DNA from: Carallia brachiata
Lineage: Eukaryota > Streptophyta > Magnoliopsida > Malpighiales > Rhizophoraceae
DNA length: 64,000 nucleotides
Assembly: GCA_021464245.1 (NCBI GenBank)
Contig: JADCRB010000068.1
Location: 11,831,432-11,895,431, forward strand
Direction of reading: 5' to 3'
The translations under genes and the position numbers were made by a program. Below are positions 1-12,133 of this stretch, piece after piece. Numbering within the stretch: position 1 is the stretch's first letter; the number at the start of each line of letters is the position of its first letter. The notes under the pieces are model-generated. The model was given only the letters and a program-made list of their open reading frames with translations, had not been told where the DNA came from and searched no databases.

Positions 1-2090
1 TGATAAAAAGGTCAAAAAGAAAGAGAATGAATAAGAAAACTCTATGTAGACAATAGATAGTATGACACCATAGCTTTTGTCTTCACATTTCTCGCGTACT
101 TTCCTCTTTTCGGCTTTGTTTTGCTCTCTAGAATGTGTATAATACTCCAAAAAGAACCTCCCTAAGCCTCAGACCACGTTGGCTATATATATTGCTAAAA
201 GGCTTGTGGGTAAAAGACCTAAAAGTTCAAGTTGGAGCAGAAAAAAGATTCCAAAATTTTGGACAGTTTTGGCCTATGACTTTCGGCCCAATTCTCGACC
301 CCTTCTAAGTAGAATATGAATTCAGTCAAAAACAAAAAGTTATAGGTTTATCTCTTTCTTTAATTTGGCTCAAGAGTCATACAATTCTGACTTTTGTGAA
401 GGAATTTATGACCAAAAAACCAAAGAATGGGCAAAGTTGAAAATTTTGCTCAAATAGGACCAAACAGAGGCGCAATTATTTCCTTTTTCATCCATTTAAC
501 TGACAAAATATAAAATAGCAAATAAAAGTAGAATTTGCTAATAAACACAATACTTGCTTAAATAAATGTCAAATCAAATATGAAAGTGTATGTAATTTCT
601 ATGCAAATATTGGACCAATCAAAAATCTTAGGAGAGCATAATTCAATAAATCCAGTGTAACAGATATGCTCCTCTTATAAAATTTTGGTCTATTTGGAAG
701 CCCATCTAATTCTTCTTATTCTCGTAAATCTCATAGAATCTTTTTGAGAGTAAAACCCAAGACTTGCATTTACAAAAATTAAATTTTAATAATTGAAGTG
801 TCACATACATCTCTTTTAAAATTTTGTCCATTCAAGCTTTTGATACAAAAATGGTGTGTGCAATTTATGATGTGTTTTGATTTGTAAGAAACTGTGAGAA
901 AGAAAGTTGTGAGAAAATGAAAATATTTGGATTGATGAGGAAGAGGTGAGAAAAAAATGACAAAAAAGTAAAAATCAATATTAATTTGTATGAGAAAAAG
1001 TTGTAAGAAAAGTAAATTATTTGAATTGATTAGAAAGTTGTGAGATAGAAAAAGTTATAAGAAAATAATAAAGTAATGTTTATTTATATATTTGTAAATT
1101 TTTTCTTTCTTATGGTTTTACAATGCAAACCAAATAGGTTGTTAGTTTGAATGGCTCCATTAATTTCAGTCGAGGCATAAATAATAATGCGACCTAACAC
1201 TTTTTTCCTGGCATTAGTTTGACAAGTATCTAGTATTCATGTAAGATTTTTTAGTGCAATTATATTCTAATATCTAACCAATTGCAAAAATTTAGGGTCA
1301 AAGTCAGCCAATCACCAAAATTTAGGATTTTCAACCATTTTAATGGGGCCCAAATTCTCATGTGATTGTTTAAACTCTGACATGCTCTAGTTACAGGCCA
1401 GTTGAATAAACGTGAATACTTTGTAAGAAATATTATAACCCTGGAATCTCACATCAAACCCAAAACCACAAATAGAAACTGAATATGAATAAACTTTAGG
1501 CATACCTATTGTTGTCATATCACTAAAATGGATAATGAATATAGATTGTAATATTACATGCACTAACGAGCACGTTAGATATTAAAGTCTTCCTATCTTA
1601 TACAGATGACAACAAAATAAAGGCTATGATGGGGGAGAATAGAAGGCAACCCTAAAAAACTGTGTAAAAAAGATATCTACCTTATGCCTCTTATTTATAA
1701 TAAAACTCTATCTGAGTCCACTCATCATGGGCTCACCAATAAGTTCTACAACAATTAATTCTCTTATGCCCAAGCCCAAACACAAAACACATTCTTATAA
1801 TTTATATGATACACTAGAGAGGTAAATATGACTTGTTGAATTATATTATAATATTTGGGCTCATAATTGAGCTACGCATTTGATATGATTTTAATAAAAC
1901 AGAATATCCAAGTAATGATAGTCCAAAAAGAAAAAATTTTTACATCCTCTCATTTCGACAACATTAACTAGTTTGTCAATTTTAAAAACAAGTTAAAAAA
2001 ATAACTCCCGTATTAAACAACGACTTTAGTGGCCACAAAATAAATCATAGTTCAATATATTTGCCTCAAAATATGATCTGGTCCAATAAA
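1..2090. other. AT-rich intergenic spacer
   Basis: No coding frame resembles a known protein. The stretch is AT-rich with homopolymer runs. The only structure I see is the AG-rich MITE-like block at 869-1134. A short phrase near 1936-1950 (tttttacatcctct) recurs at 2441-2455, at the edge of the copia remnant, and may be a leftover of its termini. Confidence 0.6.
869..1134. repeat. AG-rich MITE-like repeat, copy A
   Basis: A purine-rich block of repeated gtgagaaag/gtaagaaaa phrases, opened by tgtgttttgatttgtaagaa and closed by ttttacaatgcaaaccaaat. The closing sequence is roughly the reverse complement of the opening (tttggtttgcattgtaaaa). A similar block lies at 43718-43966. The terminal similarity and shared layout suggest a short nonautonomous DNA element, but the inverted repeats are imperfect and no target-site duplication is clear. 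Confidence 0.4.
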
Positions 2091-2299
2091 ACATTCAACT
2101 TTGATCTATGGATGGTGATATATTCTTTATCAGTATAATACATCCATAATTACAAGAGCAAACAAACTCATTAACATAACCACAAGAATGTGTAGGTGTA
2201 GTCACATTTATAGTATAATCAAGTGATCTTTCTATACTATTATATGAAAGGTCCTCATTATGATATTTTATATAACAGCCACCATAAATAAAAAAAAAA

Positions 2300-2404
2300 C
2301 ATCTCCCCAAGAAGATAATTGCAGCTCAAAAATACATCTCCCCTATAAGGCAATTACAGTTTAAAAAATGCCTCCCTAAAGAGATAATTGCACCTCACAA
2401 TTAT
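2300..2404. repeat. Three degenerate 35-bp tandem units
   Basis: Three successive units start near 2300, 2335 and 2370. Each has a ctccc core, a gataattgca-like core and a ctcaaaaat-like end, in the same order and spacing. The units lie just downstream, in the coding sense, of the copia pol remnant and may belong to its 3' untranslated region or LTR. Confidence 0.6.
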
Positions 2405-3284
2405 GCGGAAGCAAACAGCATTTTCGCCAAGAAAACATTTTTACATCCTCTAATAATATACATACATAACACAGAACTTATTACAAAGTTCAAATTTCAT
2501 AATTTTCATGACAAAAGTAATAATATCTTTTATAATAGGATTACTCTCACTAACCAATTACATTAAAAGCACTCAAAACACCCATATTTTCGACATGTTG
2601 TCTGAAAAGTATAATTGTAACAGCTTTAGTTAGAGGATCTATTATGATTACTTCAGTCCTAATATGTTCAATAAGAATATTACCATTTTCAACAAATCTC
2701 TTACTGTAAGATATTTAATATTAACGGGTTTGGAACTATTGGATGTTTTGTTGCTTTTAAGGCATCACTACAGCTAAATTGTCACAGTAAATTCTCAAAG
2801 GTCTAGAGATGAAATCCTTTATTTTCAAACTAGAAATAAAATTTTTGAGCTATATTTCATGTTTTTTAGTACCAAAACAAGCAACAAACTATAGTTACAT
2901 GATAGAAGAAGTAATAACTGTCTATTCGACACTTTTTCAAAATACTGCTCCACCAGCCAAAAGAACTACATAACCTGATGGGAATTTCAAGTCATCAATA
3001 CAACCAACAAAATTAATATCTGTGTACCCAACGACCTCAAGGTCATTGATTCTCGTGTAGACGAGTATATAATCTTTTATTTTCAGTGGATACCACATCA
3101 CCTTCTTAACAAAAAACCAATACTTATCACCTGGATTAAATAGATATCTACGAAGCACACTCACAAGAAAAGAAAAATTAGGCTTATACATCAAACTACC
3201 AACATCATTTGAAGAAGGCATGTCCTTCATCAAGCTTTTCTGAACTTCATCATAAGGGTATTAATTTTTGTTAAATCTATTACT

Positions 3285-3629
3285 TTAAGGCATAAGAACA
3301 TCTCCAAACTTACATTTATCCATATTAAACTGCTTAAGGAAATGATTTATGTTGGCTTTTTTTGAAAAACCCAACAAGTACCTCGATCTATCTCTTTGGA
3401 TTTCAATTCCTAAAATATAAGAAGCACTACCAAGGTCTTTCATGTTAAAATGACTAAATAAGGTAGATTGAGTCTTGTCAAGTAGATTGGTAGCACTATT
3501 AGCAAATAATATATCATTTACATAAAGTACAAGTATAATAAAGCTGCTCTCGCTGACCTTGAGATAAATGCATTGATCCACATTATTCTTAACAAAATCT
3601 AAAGAGGATATAACCTTATCAAACTTCAA
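3285..3629 (-). pseudogene. copia reverse transcriptase fragment
   Basis: This covers the palm region of an RVT_2 reverse transcriptase. The frame contains NVDQCIYLK, then VLYVNDILFAN and MKDLGSASYILGIEIQRDR, the usual order in copia RT. The catalytic YVDD motif reads YVND, so the second catalytic aspartate is lost. The adjacent left frame (2937-3233) holds RNase H motifs (YTDINFVG, FPSGYV). Both frames are short pieces of one former polyprotein. Confidence 0.8.
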
Positions 3630-4551
3630 ATACCCCTATCTGAATGCCTATTTAAGGCTATAAATTGACTTCCTCAACTTCCACATAATGTGCTTATTTC
3701 CACTTTCAACAAAATGCTCTAGTTATTCCATGTAGACCTCCTTATAGAGATCTCTATACAAGAAAGCCGTTTTAACATCCATCTGATGGAGTTCCAAATC
3801 ATAATAAACAACTAGGGTCATAATAATTCTAAAGGAATTCTTTGAAGAAAAAATTAAAAGTTTTCCTTAAAATCTATTCTCTTTTTTGTGCATCATTTCG
3901 CCACCAAACTAACATTGAATCTCTCTATATTGCCCTTAGAATCTTTCTTAGTTTTGAACATCTATTTACAACCTACTGGTTTAAAACCATATGGAATTTC
4001 TAGAAGCTCCTAGACACCATTGGAATACATAAATTGAATTTTCTCATTCATAGCCGCCATCCACTTACAAAATTGTTCGCAATATACAGCCGCATTATAA
4101 GTTTGTGGATCAACAGCTTGACCAATATCATAATCTGCCTTATTAAGTACATAATAAAATCATTTGAAATTGCAAGATGCCTAATAGGAATAGGAACAAG
4201 TACGACAGCTTGCATTGGTTCAGGTGGATCATTAGCAACATTCTCATGATACTGCAGATTAGTTGCTCTATCAACAGGTGGATATACCACTTTCTCATGC
4301 ACAACAGATTTAGAAATAATATTAGGTAACTTCTGTAAAATAGTTCCACTATCTTGTGAACTACTATAATCATAAGCATCATCTTTAAAGAACCTTGCTA
4401 CCAATGCCTCAATGATATTTATCCCAAAAGTAGGACAATAGAATCTGTAGCCCTTAGAGCCACTGGGATAAAAAATAAAATAATATTTGGTGATTTTAAG
4501 ATCTAACTTGGATGCTACTGGATCATAAATTTTTATCCCAATAGAATATCA

Positions 4552-4980
4552 TCATACTCTCATATGGTTTAAACCAGACTTCAAACCCTTGAAGACCTCA
4601 AAAGGTATTTCGGGCATTAATTTGGTAAGAACTCTATTGAGGATATACGTTGTTACTTTCAAAACTTCACCCCAAAAAAATGTTGGTAAATTTGTTCTAC
4701 TCATCATGGACTTGACCATATCCATCAGAGTGTGATTTTGTTTCTCAACCAAGAGTTCCAAACACAGTAAATTGGAAAACAATCCCACAGTCCTACAAGT
4801 ACTCAGCAAAAGGTCCCAAGAACTGACTTGTTTCACTAGTTCTACCATAGTACTCTCCACCACAGTCAGACCAAACAATGTTAATTTCTTTGCTGCATTG
4901 TTTGCTATCTCAGCCTTAAAGATTTTAAATTTGTTAAGTGATTGTGACTTATTATTTATGAGGTAGAATAACCATAACAA
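4552..4980 (-). pseudogene. copia integrase fragment
   Basis: The frame reads through the C-terminal part of the integrase core. A LVEKQNHTLMDMVKSMM segment matches the place where copia integrases carry the catalytic glutamate, followed by a WGEVLKVTTYILNRV segment typical of this family. The upstream part with the zinc-binding and first aspartate motifs is not readable in this frame. It joins the linker and reverse transcriptase remnants to its left and has no independent function. Confidence 0.75.
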
Positions 4981-5009
4981 GTCATTTTGGAGGTAATCTA
5001 ACTTTCCTT

Positions 5010-5780
5010 CATGTCCCTTTCAATAAATTTACTAAATTGGCCTCATCTAAAGTCTTCATAAATTTGTTTTATTTGAATTTTTATTATTTCTTTTCTACTA
5101 AAGTTTTTCCCATAAGCATGATCCTACTTAGTGATCCTTCATTTTTAAACATGTACAATGGTGATTTTTAAATTAAATCTTTCTAAACAAAAAGTAAAGG
5201 AACTATTCTACTTCATATGACAAAAGTAAAATTCAACAAATGCCACATTTATACAAGACAATTTTTATAACCTCAAAATTAATATGCCAACAGTCAACTG
5301 GTTTATAAGAAAGTGTTCAGTCATTCACATAAAGAACTAGAAATAAACAAATGAAAGTGAATAAAAATTAAAAATGGTCGTCTTTCTTCATTTATTTGTC
5401 TCAAAGTGTGATTTTTCATTGTTAGGAGTAAAAGTATAATATGTATGTCATTATACCACATTATTTTTATGAAAATCACTATCAATTTTGGAAATAAATT
5501 TAAAATTTTTATTTCGTTTTTTAAAATATAGATGTACTCGTTCTATTCTTAAGTTTAACAAAGGGATATATTAGAAAAATCATACGTCAACAAATTTGAC
5601 CTTGATAAACTATATACATTTTGATCACATGTTTTTTTTTTCTTGCAATCCAATAATGACTGCTTTATTTGTTAAAATTAGAAAAAGAAAATATTGCAAA
5701 AAATTAATTATTACTAATATTTTTCCAAAAAAAAATAAAATTTCACAGTGAATAATTTTTGTAAAAAAGAACATACTCTA
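5010..5780. other. AT-rich spacer
   Basis: There is no protein-like frame and no clear repeat between the copia remnant and the tandem array. Composition is AT-rich with poly-A and poly-T runs. Confidence 0.5.
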
Positions 5781-7130
5781 CATTTGAATAATGTTCACAT
5801 TGGTTTTTACATTTAGTCAACTAGCCATTTTGTTCAAATGTTGTCTATTTCATGTAGTTTTAACTTTCAAATAATATATTTCTTAATTTTTGCAAATTAC
5901 ATAAAACGCTCTAATTTGAATAACTTAAGTCAATTTTGGCAATTACTCAAACTAACCCATTTTTTGTTCAAATTCGGCCTATTTCATGTAACTCAAACTT
6001 TCAATTAACGCTTTGTTTTTTTTTTTTTTTAATTTCGTGAAATATTCTAAATTTCTATGAACTTTGGAAAATTTTTGCAGTCACTAAAATCAACCCATTT
6101 TTATTCAAGCCTGACCAATTTCACGTAACTCTAACTTTTGATTAACGTATTGCTTAATTTTCGTAAATTTCGCATAAAATACTCTAAATTTCAATAATGG
6201 TTGGATTAATTTTTGCAGTATTCAAATCACCTTTTTTTTTAATTCAAATATGACCAATTTCACATAACTCAAACTTTCAATTAATGTTTTGTTTATTTTT
6301 GAAAATTATGTAAAATACTCTAAATTTCTATAAACTCTAGAATGATTTTCGTAGTTACTAAAATCAACCCATTTTCATTCAATCACGGCCAATTTCATGT
6401 AGCTCTAACTTCCACATATTGCTTAATTTTTTCAAATTATGTGTAAAATACTCTAAATTTTAATAACGTTTGAATCAATTTTTGCAATTACTCAAATCAC
6501 CTTTTTAATTCAAATATGGCCTTTATCATGTAGCTCAAACTTTTGATTAATATTTTGTTTATTTTTCAAAAATTACGTGAAATACTCTAAATCTGTTTAA
6601 ACTTTGGAATGATTTTTGTAGTTACTAGAATCAGCACTTTTTTATCCAAATTCAACCAATTTCATTTAGCTCTAATTTTTAAGTAACGTATTGCTTAATT
6701 GTCATAAACTATGCGTGAAATACCCTAAATTTGAATACATTTGCTTTGATTTTTGTAGTTACTTAAATCTTTTTTTTATTCAAATCCTGTCTATTTTATG
6801 TATCTCAAACTTTCGATTAATATTTGGCTTATTTTTTGCAAATTACATGAAATATTCTAAATTTCTATAAACTTTGAAATGATTTTTGCAATTACTCAAA
6901 TCACACTTTTTTTTTTTATTCAAGTCCGGCGTATTTCATGTAGCTCAAATTTTTGATTAACATTTTCCTTATTTTTCTTAAATTACGTGAAGTACTCTAA
7001 ATTTTTGGAAACTTTGGAATGATTTTTGCAATTACTAAAATTAGGCCATTCTTGTTTAGCCTTAAGAATTTTGTTTGACTTGTTTGTTTGAACTCCCATA
7101 AGAAAATACTTTAAATTCATATGAATTAGT
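5780..7130. repeat. ~136-bp tandem array 1 with dimeric order
   Basis: About nine to ten degenerate units. The landmark 'aaatactctaaat' and its variants recur near 5903, 6041, 6178, 6313, 6447, 6581, 6718, 6851 and 6991, a spacing of 133-140 bp. Two unit types alternate for most of the array. Type A has gttttgttta before the landmark and tataaactttgga after it; type B has tattgcttaatt before and aataa after. This gives a higher-order period near 272 bp that breaks down in the last two units. No coding potential. A related array in the opposite orientation lies at 27465-28890. Confidence 0.85.
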
Positions 7131-7239
7131 TACTTAAATCAAGAAACTAGTTTATTAAGGCCTATCTACTTTTCATAAAAATTTTGAAAATTTACTTATT
7201 TTATGAATTTTTCTGAGAATACAAACTATTTTCTCATGC

Positions 7240-7640
7240 ACATTGAAGAAATACCATTATATTAACAAGTAAGATATATTGGAGCATTCTTTTTATTATT
7301 ATTATTTTTTTTTTGGAAAGCAATGAGATAAATGAAATTCTCCATCTAAATTGTGAGTATAAAGCCCTATTTTAAAATTTTTAAATTTTTGTTTATAAAA
7401 ATTATATTCTAAATAACAGCATTATAATGAAGAGTAAGATCTATTAGAGAATTCCTTTATTTTAACCTTAATACAATTTGATAAATGAAAAAAAAAAATT
7501 CCATATAAATTATTAGTAAGATGTCATATTTTAAAATTTTTTAAATTTTTAACTGTAAAAATTAATTTAAATACACATTGGAAAAAAAAAAGCCATTATA
7601 TTGAAGCATAAGATCTATTTAAAAATTCATTTTTTGGCTC
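7240..7640. repeat. ~170-bp tandem repeat, about 2.5 units
   Basis: The phrase cattatattgaag...taagatctatt, with variants, begins near 7255, 7420 and 7594. Between occurrences the text repeats a poly-T or poly-A block, a 'gataaatgaaa' phrase and 'attttaaaatttttaaattt'. It directly follows array 1 and may be part of the same element. Confidence 0.7.
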
Positions 7641-9110
7641 TTCTCTCCAATATTGGAACGAGGGCCAGAGGATTTAAGAGTTTGGAACAAAAAGCAAGTT
7701 TTTTTAAATGGTTGCAACTTCTGGAAGAGCTTGGAAGATTGAAAAAATAATAATAATAGAGGAGAAAAGGTTTGTAAAGGAAACAAATGACTTTAAGGGG
7801 AAATTAGGTAATTTAGTCATTTGAGTAGGGTTAGTTCTCTGTTTTGCTCTTAAATGGATAATTAAGTCATCAAAGCAATCTCATACCTATATAATAGGTA
7901 GCCTTGATATTTTACGAGAGGTTTATTACACTCATATTTTATAGAAATGACATTAGTAAGCACCTTTCAATTAAATCTAATAGTTATGGACTTATTAGAA
8001 ACTTTATCTTGAATTTATCAAATTATTATTGTAAAATAAATATGAAAGTTTTCTTCAAATTGATGAAATGTCAAAAATTCATCTCAGCTCAACGATATTT
8101 GGATGGTAAATTCTCTTTGTAAGGAAATTAAATAAAAAATTTAACAAATAACTCTATCTTTAATTTATAAATAAGATAGATCGAGATATTTACTATATAT
8201 TTTTTTTAGTTGTTGCAAAAAAGATTGACTTAATCTGGTTTTCTCAAGGTAGGGGCATTGACTAAGACGAAATTGATGACTCTACTCTTCTTTCCTTCAG
8301 TTCTTGTTATCTCCATCTTAATGATATGAAAACAACACAATATCTTTCGCAATAATCCATTGACTTTTACTTCCTCGCGCGAGATGCTCACTTTAGAAAC
8401 CGACAAAAATCTCGAGAAATTGCATCAAAAGATCGTTTTTGTAATTTGTATTGCCAATGCCGTCTTGGAAGTCAATTTCTTGCCCGTTAACCACAAATCA
8501 GCAAAATCTTTGACACCCGTAATTTTACAGACGTAGATAGATAAAATTATATTTTTATATTACATATAGAATATTTTATATTATATAAATAATATTTTAT
8601 AAAGTATCTAAAAGATGCATAATTAAATACGGAAATATTTATATGAACGCATGAGTGGACACAAAAAAGTCATGCAATAATTTGAATTATTAAATTATAA
8701 AAAATGTATTAAATTTAAAAAATAAAAAATAAATAAAAAGTTAGATGTTATTAAATTAACTGTTCTCCCACGTGCCTTATTAAATATATATGCATAGTCA
8801 AATTTATAAATATAAAATTATAAAAATCACTTTTATATTGTATAAAAAATTATCAATACAACATAAAATATATTGTATACTTGTATATTTTATAAAATTA
8901 TTTTATGTTTATGAAGTTAAATATACATTTAGTTTCTTTATATATATGCACACACCGGTTTGTAAGCTCCAGATTCGTTATTCAAATTTAAAACAATTTT
9001 ACTGTTACAGCGTGCTACTAATGATAATTTCTAGGCGTAAACATGTCTTGCGTTCATGATATGATCTACTCTTAGGTTTTATTACGTGGGATCTCATATG
9101 TAGATTCGCA
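7640..9110. other. AT-rich spacer
   Basis: No gene seen. A moderately GC-richer stretch at about 8220-8540 has no open frame or family resemblance that I recognise. The rest is very AT-rich. Confidence 0.5.
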
Positions 9111-9119
9111 TTGTACTGT

Positions 9120-9187
9120 CCTATTTCTAATTATCAGAAAGATCTAATGCTTTCCTATTTCTAATTATTAGAAAGATCTAATGCTTT
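9120..9187. repeat. 34-bp tandem duplication
   Basis: Two adjacent copies of a 34-bp unit starting cctatttctaattat and ending agatctaatgcttt. They differ at one position in the middle (c in the first, t in the second). Confidence 0.9.
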
Positions 9188-9271
9188 CCTTTTTAATTTT
9201 GTTTTATAAAATAAGAATATAGGGTTGATACCATATAATCTCATTAAGAGGAACTGTACCCACCAATTTTA

Positions 9272-9826
9272 AGGTTAAATATATTTAATCTCTCTATAAT
9301 TTGAACGTTTTGTATTTTTCTCTTTTGTAATTTTAATTTAGGTATTTAATTCTTTTGTTGTTTTCAATTATTATATTGTGTACCCCTTGACAACAATTTA
9401 TTAAATATATTAATAGAAATTGACTACAACTATTATTGTCCTGTGATCGCAAAATTTTTTTCATATCTTCATGTAAAAATTGACCATAGATACCGTCCCA
9501 AATATCTCTATAATCACATGCCCAGTCCGCTAAAAAATAAAGACTGCGAAAGATATAACATGAAATATAACTTAAATATGCACTGAAGACCAATTTGAGA
9601 GATGTATTATATAATTTTTTAAATTGTGATAGAGAAATAAAAGTTAATAATTATAAAATAATACAATTTTAGTCAATTTCTATTAATATATTGGACAAAA
9701 TCTTGGCCAAGAAAAGAATCGGAAAAAATTAAAAACTACAAGAGAGTTAAATATCTAAATTAAAATTATAGGCAGATAAAATACAAAATAACTAAACCAC
9801 AGGAAGGTTTTATGCATTTAATCCTC
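9272..9826. mobile_element. Fold-back MITE with ~150-bp terminal inverted repeats
   Basis: The left arm (about 9272-9423) and right arm (about 9672-9826) are imperfect reverse complements over roughly 150 bp. They share 'taattttaatttaggtattt'-like text and an inner 'ttaatagaaattgac' at the arm-loop junctions. The loop of about 250 bp has no transposase. The outer ends resemble the taaatgcatttaa ends of the element at 50544-51031, so they are probably one family. Confidence 0.75.
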
Positions 9827-9900
9827 AATTTTATTTAGTCTCACTTGTTAAATAATGACTATGAACCTTAAAATTTACTAAAGATTAAGTTGAAAGTAAA

Positions 9901-9987
9901 AAAAAACTCAAAATTATTATAAATCATATTATAAATTTGTTTAAAAAAAACTCAAAATTATTATAAATCATATTATAAATTTGTTTC
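9901..9987. repeat. 44-bp tandem duplication
   Basis: Two adjacent near-identical copies of an AT-rich unit (ctcaaaattattataaatca and onward), starting at 9907 and 9951. Confidence 0.9.
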
Positions 9988-9989
9988 AT

Positions 9990-10790
9990 ATTAAAACATT
10001 ATTTTCTTTAACATACTTTCTTGACACGCGTTAGGCCCAATTAGCACGTGACACAAGAAAATTCGAATAAAACGAGTCAGATTTATAAAAATAAGTTAAA
10101 TTAACAAGTACAGATAAAAAGGTAAACTAAATTTTGATACAATGTCAAATAATAATTATGAGTTTCATTAAGTAAAAAAAAAATCAAACCTATAACCTCA
10201 GAAATGATACAAAAGGGCCTCATTATCACTAAATTACAAATTTATTAGTCATGCCGCATGGCAGAGGGTCCAGATCATTGACCGTATCACTTGTAAATAT
10301 ACGCAGCTTGTGATATATTTGGAGAAGCCAAAGATCATGAAAATGGGATGGGAAACTTCCCGATCCAAATTGATTTGACCCGATAAGCTTTCCATTTGGC
10401 GTGGTTTGAACGTGAGCAATCAATTGTTTGAATTCTTGATAAAAAAAAGACAAAAGGTTGTTAGAATTCCTTTTATTAGGCGCCCTGCTTTACAACTATA
10501 CATGTCAGTTGGATCCACGACTTGAACCAATTTAAGCTCTTGGTAGAAGTGAAAGTTGATTTTAGAACAATAAAAGATTTAAAAACTGATCCTGAATATT
10601 GATTTAAACAATAACCAATTTTATTGGTTAAGGATATGGTCAATAGTAACTTCCATCACAACCCTCTCTTCTTTCCCTATACGAGTTTAATCTTCTTAAA
10701 AAAAAAAAAACAGAGAGAGATTTGATTAGAGACCAAATAGTCACAAATGAAAAAGATGGGTTAATATGACAAAATGTGCCTCTGCCTCAG
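9990..10790. other. Spacer, no gene
   Basis: A short minus-strand frame at 10229-10453 resembles no family I know and has no splice or promoter context. I see nothing else here. Confidence 0.5.
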
Positions 10791-10797
10791 AAATATA

Positions 10798-11539
10798 GTT
10801 GTTAAAATCGCAATTCAGATTGTAGAATCTCACGATCTTACAACCCTACATTCTTCCAGCGATCCAAATCGCATAAAAAAAATAAGTTTTGGGTAGGATT
10901 AGGCAGGATCGCAATCCAGATTGTAGAATCATATAGAATCGTGTAAGATTGTTGGTAGAATTATAGTAGGATCATAAATGTATGATTTTTTTAATTTTTG
11001 AAAAATAGTTTTGAGAATTAATTGATTAGTAAATATGTCATTTATATCATTTGGTCTCATAAAAATTATTAACTTAGTTATAATTTTGTTATGTTAACAA
11101 TACTTAATAATTAGAAAATATAATTAAAAAATTTATATCAAAAAAATTCAGTAATAAAATACTTAGAAGAGTATTTGCTAACCTATGAAAATGCAAATAT
11201 AAAATATCATTTAATTATAATACAATGAAATATAACTAAAACTAACTTAATTTAATTGAAAGTTTAAAAATTCATTATACTCACTTTTGATTTGTTATCA
11301 ATCAAAATTTAGGGAAAAAAATTATATTTTCATTCTTGTAATTCTTAAATCAATGCATTATAGGTGATTAAAATTATATTATTAGTTGTGCACATTTTAT
11401 AGTTAATTATAATTTTTATTTATATATAAATATATATTTATGTATTTTAAATAGAATCTTATAATTTTACAATCTAATTGTACGATTTGATCCTGAATAC
11501 CTCAAATCAACTTCAGGTAAGATCCCAATTTTAACAACA
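10798..11539. mobile_element. Nonautonomous DNA transposon, ~742 bp
   Basis: The ends are inverted: gttgttaaaatcgcaatt on the left and the reverse complement of gttgttaaaattgggatc on the right. Subterminal gattgtagaatc and gatcgcaatc phrases recur near both ends. The interior is AT-rich and non-coding. The end type is common among plant nonautonomous DNA elements. I could not settle a target-site duplication, so the superfamily is left open. Confidence 0.65.
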
Positions 11540-11677
11540 TTACTCGGAAAGCAGCATGCAGGGTACCTGGGTACCTTCCCATCCCCCTATTTGCATCATC
11601 TTCTATACAATGGTGCTTTGCCTGGGAGGCCATGACCGCATTAGAACAAATAACACTACCACGCAACAATATTCATG

Positions 11678-11702
11678 ATTATTATTATTATTATTATTAT
11701 TT
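11678..11702. repeat. (ATT)n microsatellite
   Basis: Eight uninterrupted trinucleotide units. Confidence 0.9.
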
Positions 11703-12034
11703 AAGAAAGAACAACAATCATCATGATTTTTAACGTCACTTTCTCTTTCAATGTTAGGCATAAAATTATGATCCAAATTGACAGGCCGATCCCAATTTTT
11801 TTTGAAAAAAACTTGACTCGAAAAGATTTGACCGAAAAATGATCTGAGCCGGAAATAATTGGAAAATTGAAAGTCAAATCAAACCCGACCCAAGACTTGC
11901 AACCAAAATTTTTTTTCTCAAGAGAAAAAAAAAAGAGTGAAATAAAAGTTGATGACAATTGAACCATTTTATGTTGCAAAAAACATAGTAACTATTATTT
12001 TCATTATAAATTGTATGAACCATTAATTTATATT

Positions 12035-12133
12035 AGGCGGTTCCACTTATTAAAGCCTCTCAAGTCTCAACTACAATCCTGCCCAGCCGCCCAATATCTG
12101 GTCTAATATTATGTGAAACCTAACTAATACCAT
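12035..12133 (+). promoter_or_regulatory. Ancestral 5' flank of S-RLK copy 1, now displaced
   Basis: This stretch aligns with the sequence just upstream of copy 2 (21690-21805). Shared phrases are ttccacttattaaa, aatcctgcc, ttggtctaatactatgtgaaac-like text and aactaatac. In copy 2 it runs straight into the start codon. In copy 1 it is about 1.35 kb away from the gene because of an insertion, so the original proximal promoter and leader have been moved. Confidence 0.75.

Larger units (their letters stand above)
2570..5010 (-). mobile_element. Decayed Ty1/copia retrotransposon (pol remnant)
   Basis: Reading right to left, the minus strand carries in copia order the end of integrase (about 4552-4980), a linker (4048-4404), reverse transcriptase (about 3285-3900) and RNase H (about 2590-3233). 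Every domain is broken by stops or frameshifts. I find no matching pair of LTRs around it, and gag and protease are missing, so it is a truncated old insertion. It is clearly more decayed than the copia element at 53675-59492. Confidence 0.85.

Noticed and set aside
2095..2310. 71-codon minus-strand ORF
   Set aside because: AT-rich, without known motif. It overlaps the 35-bp units next to the copia remnant.
10229..10453. 74-codon minus-strand ORF
   Set aside because: No recognisable motif and no support from neighbouring exons.
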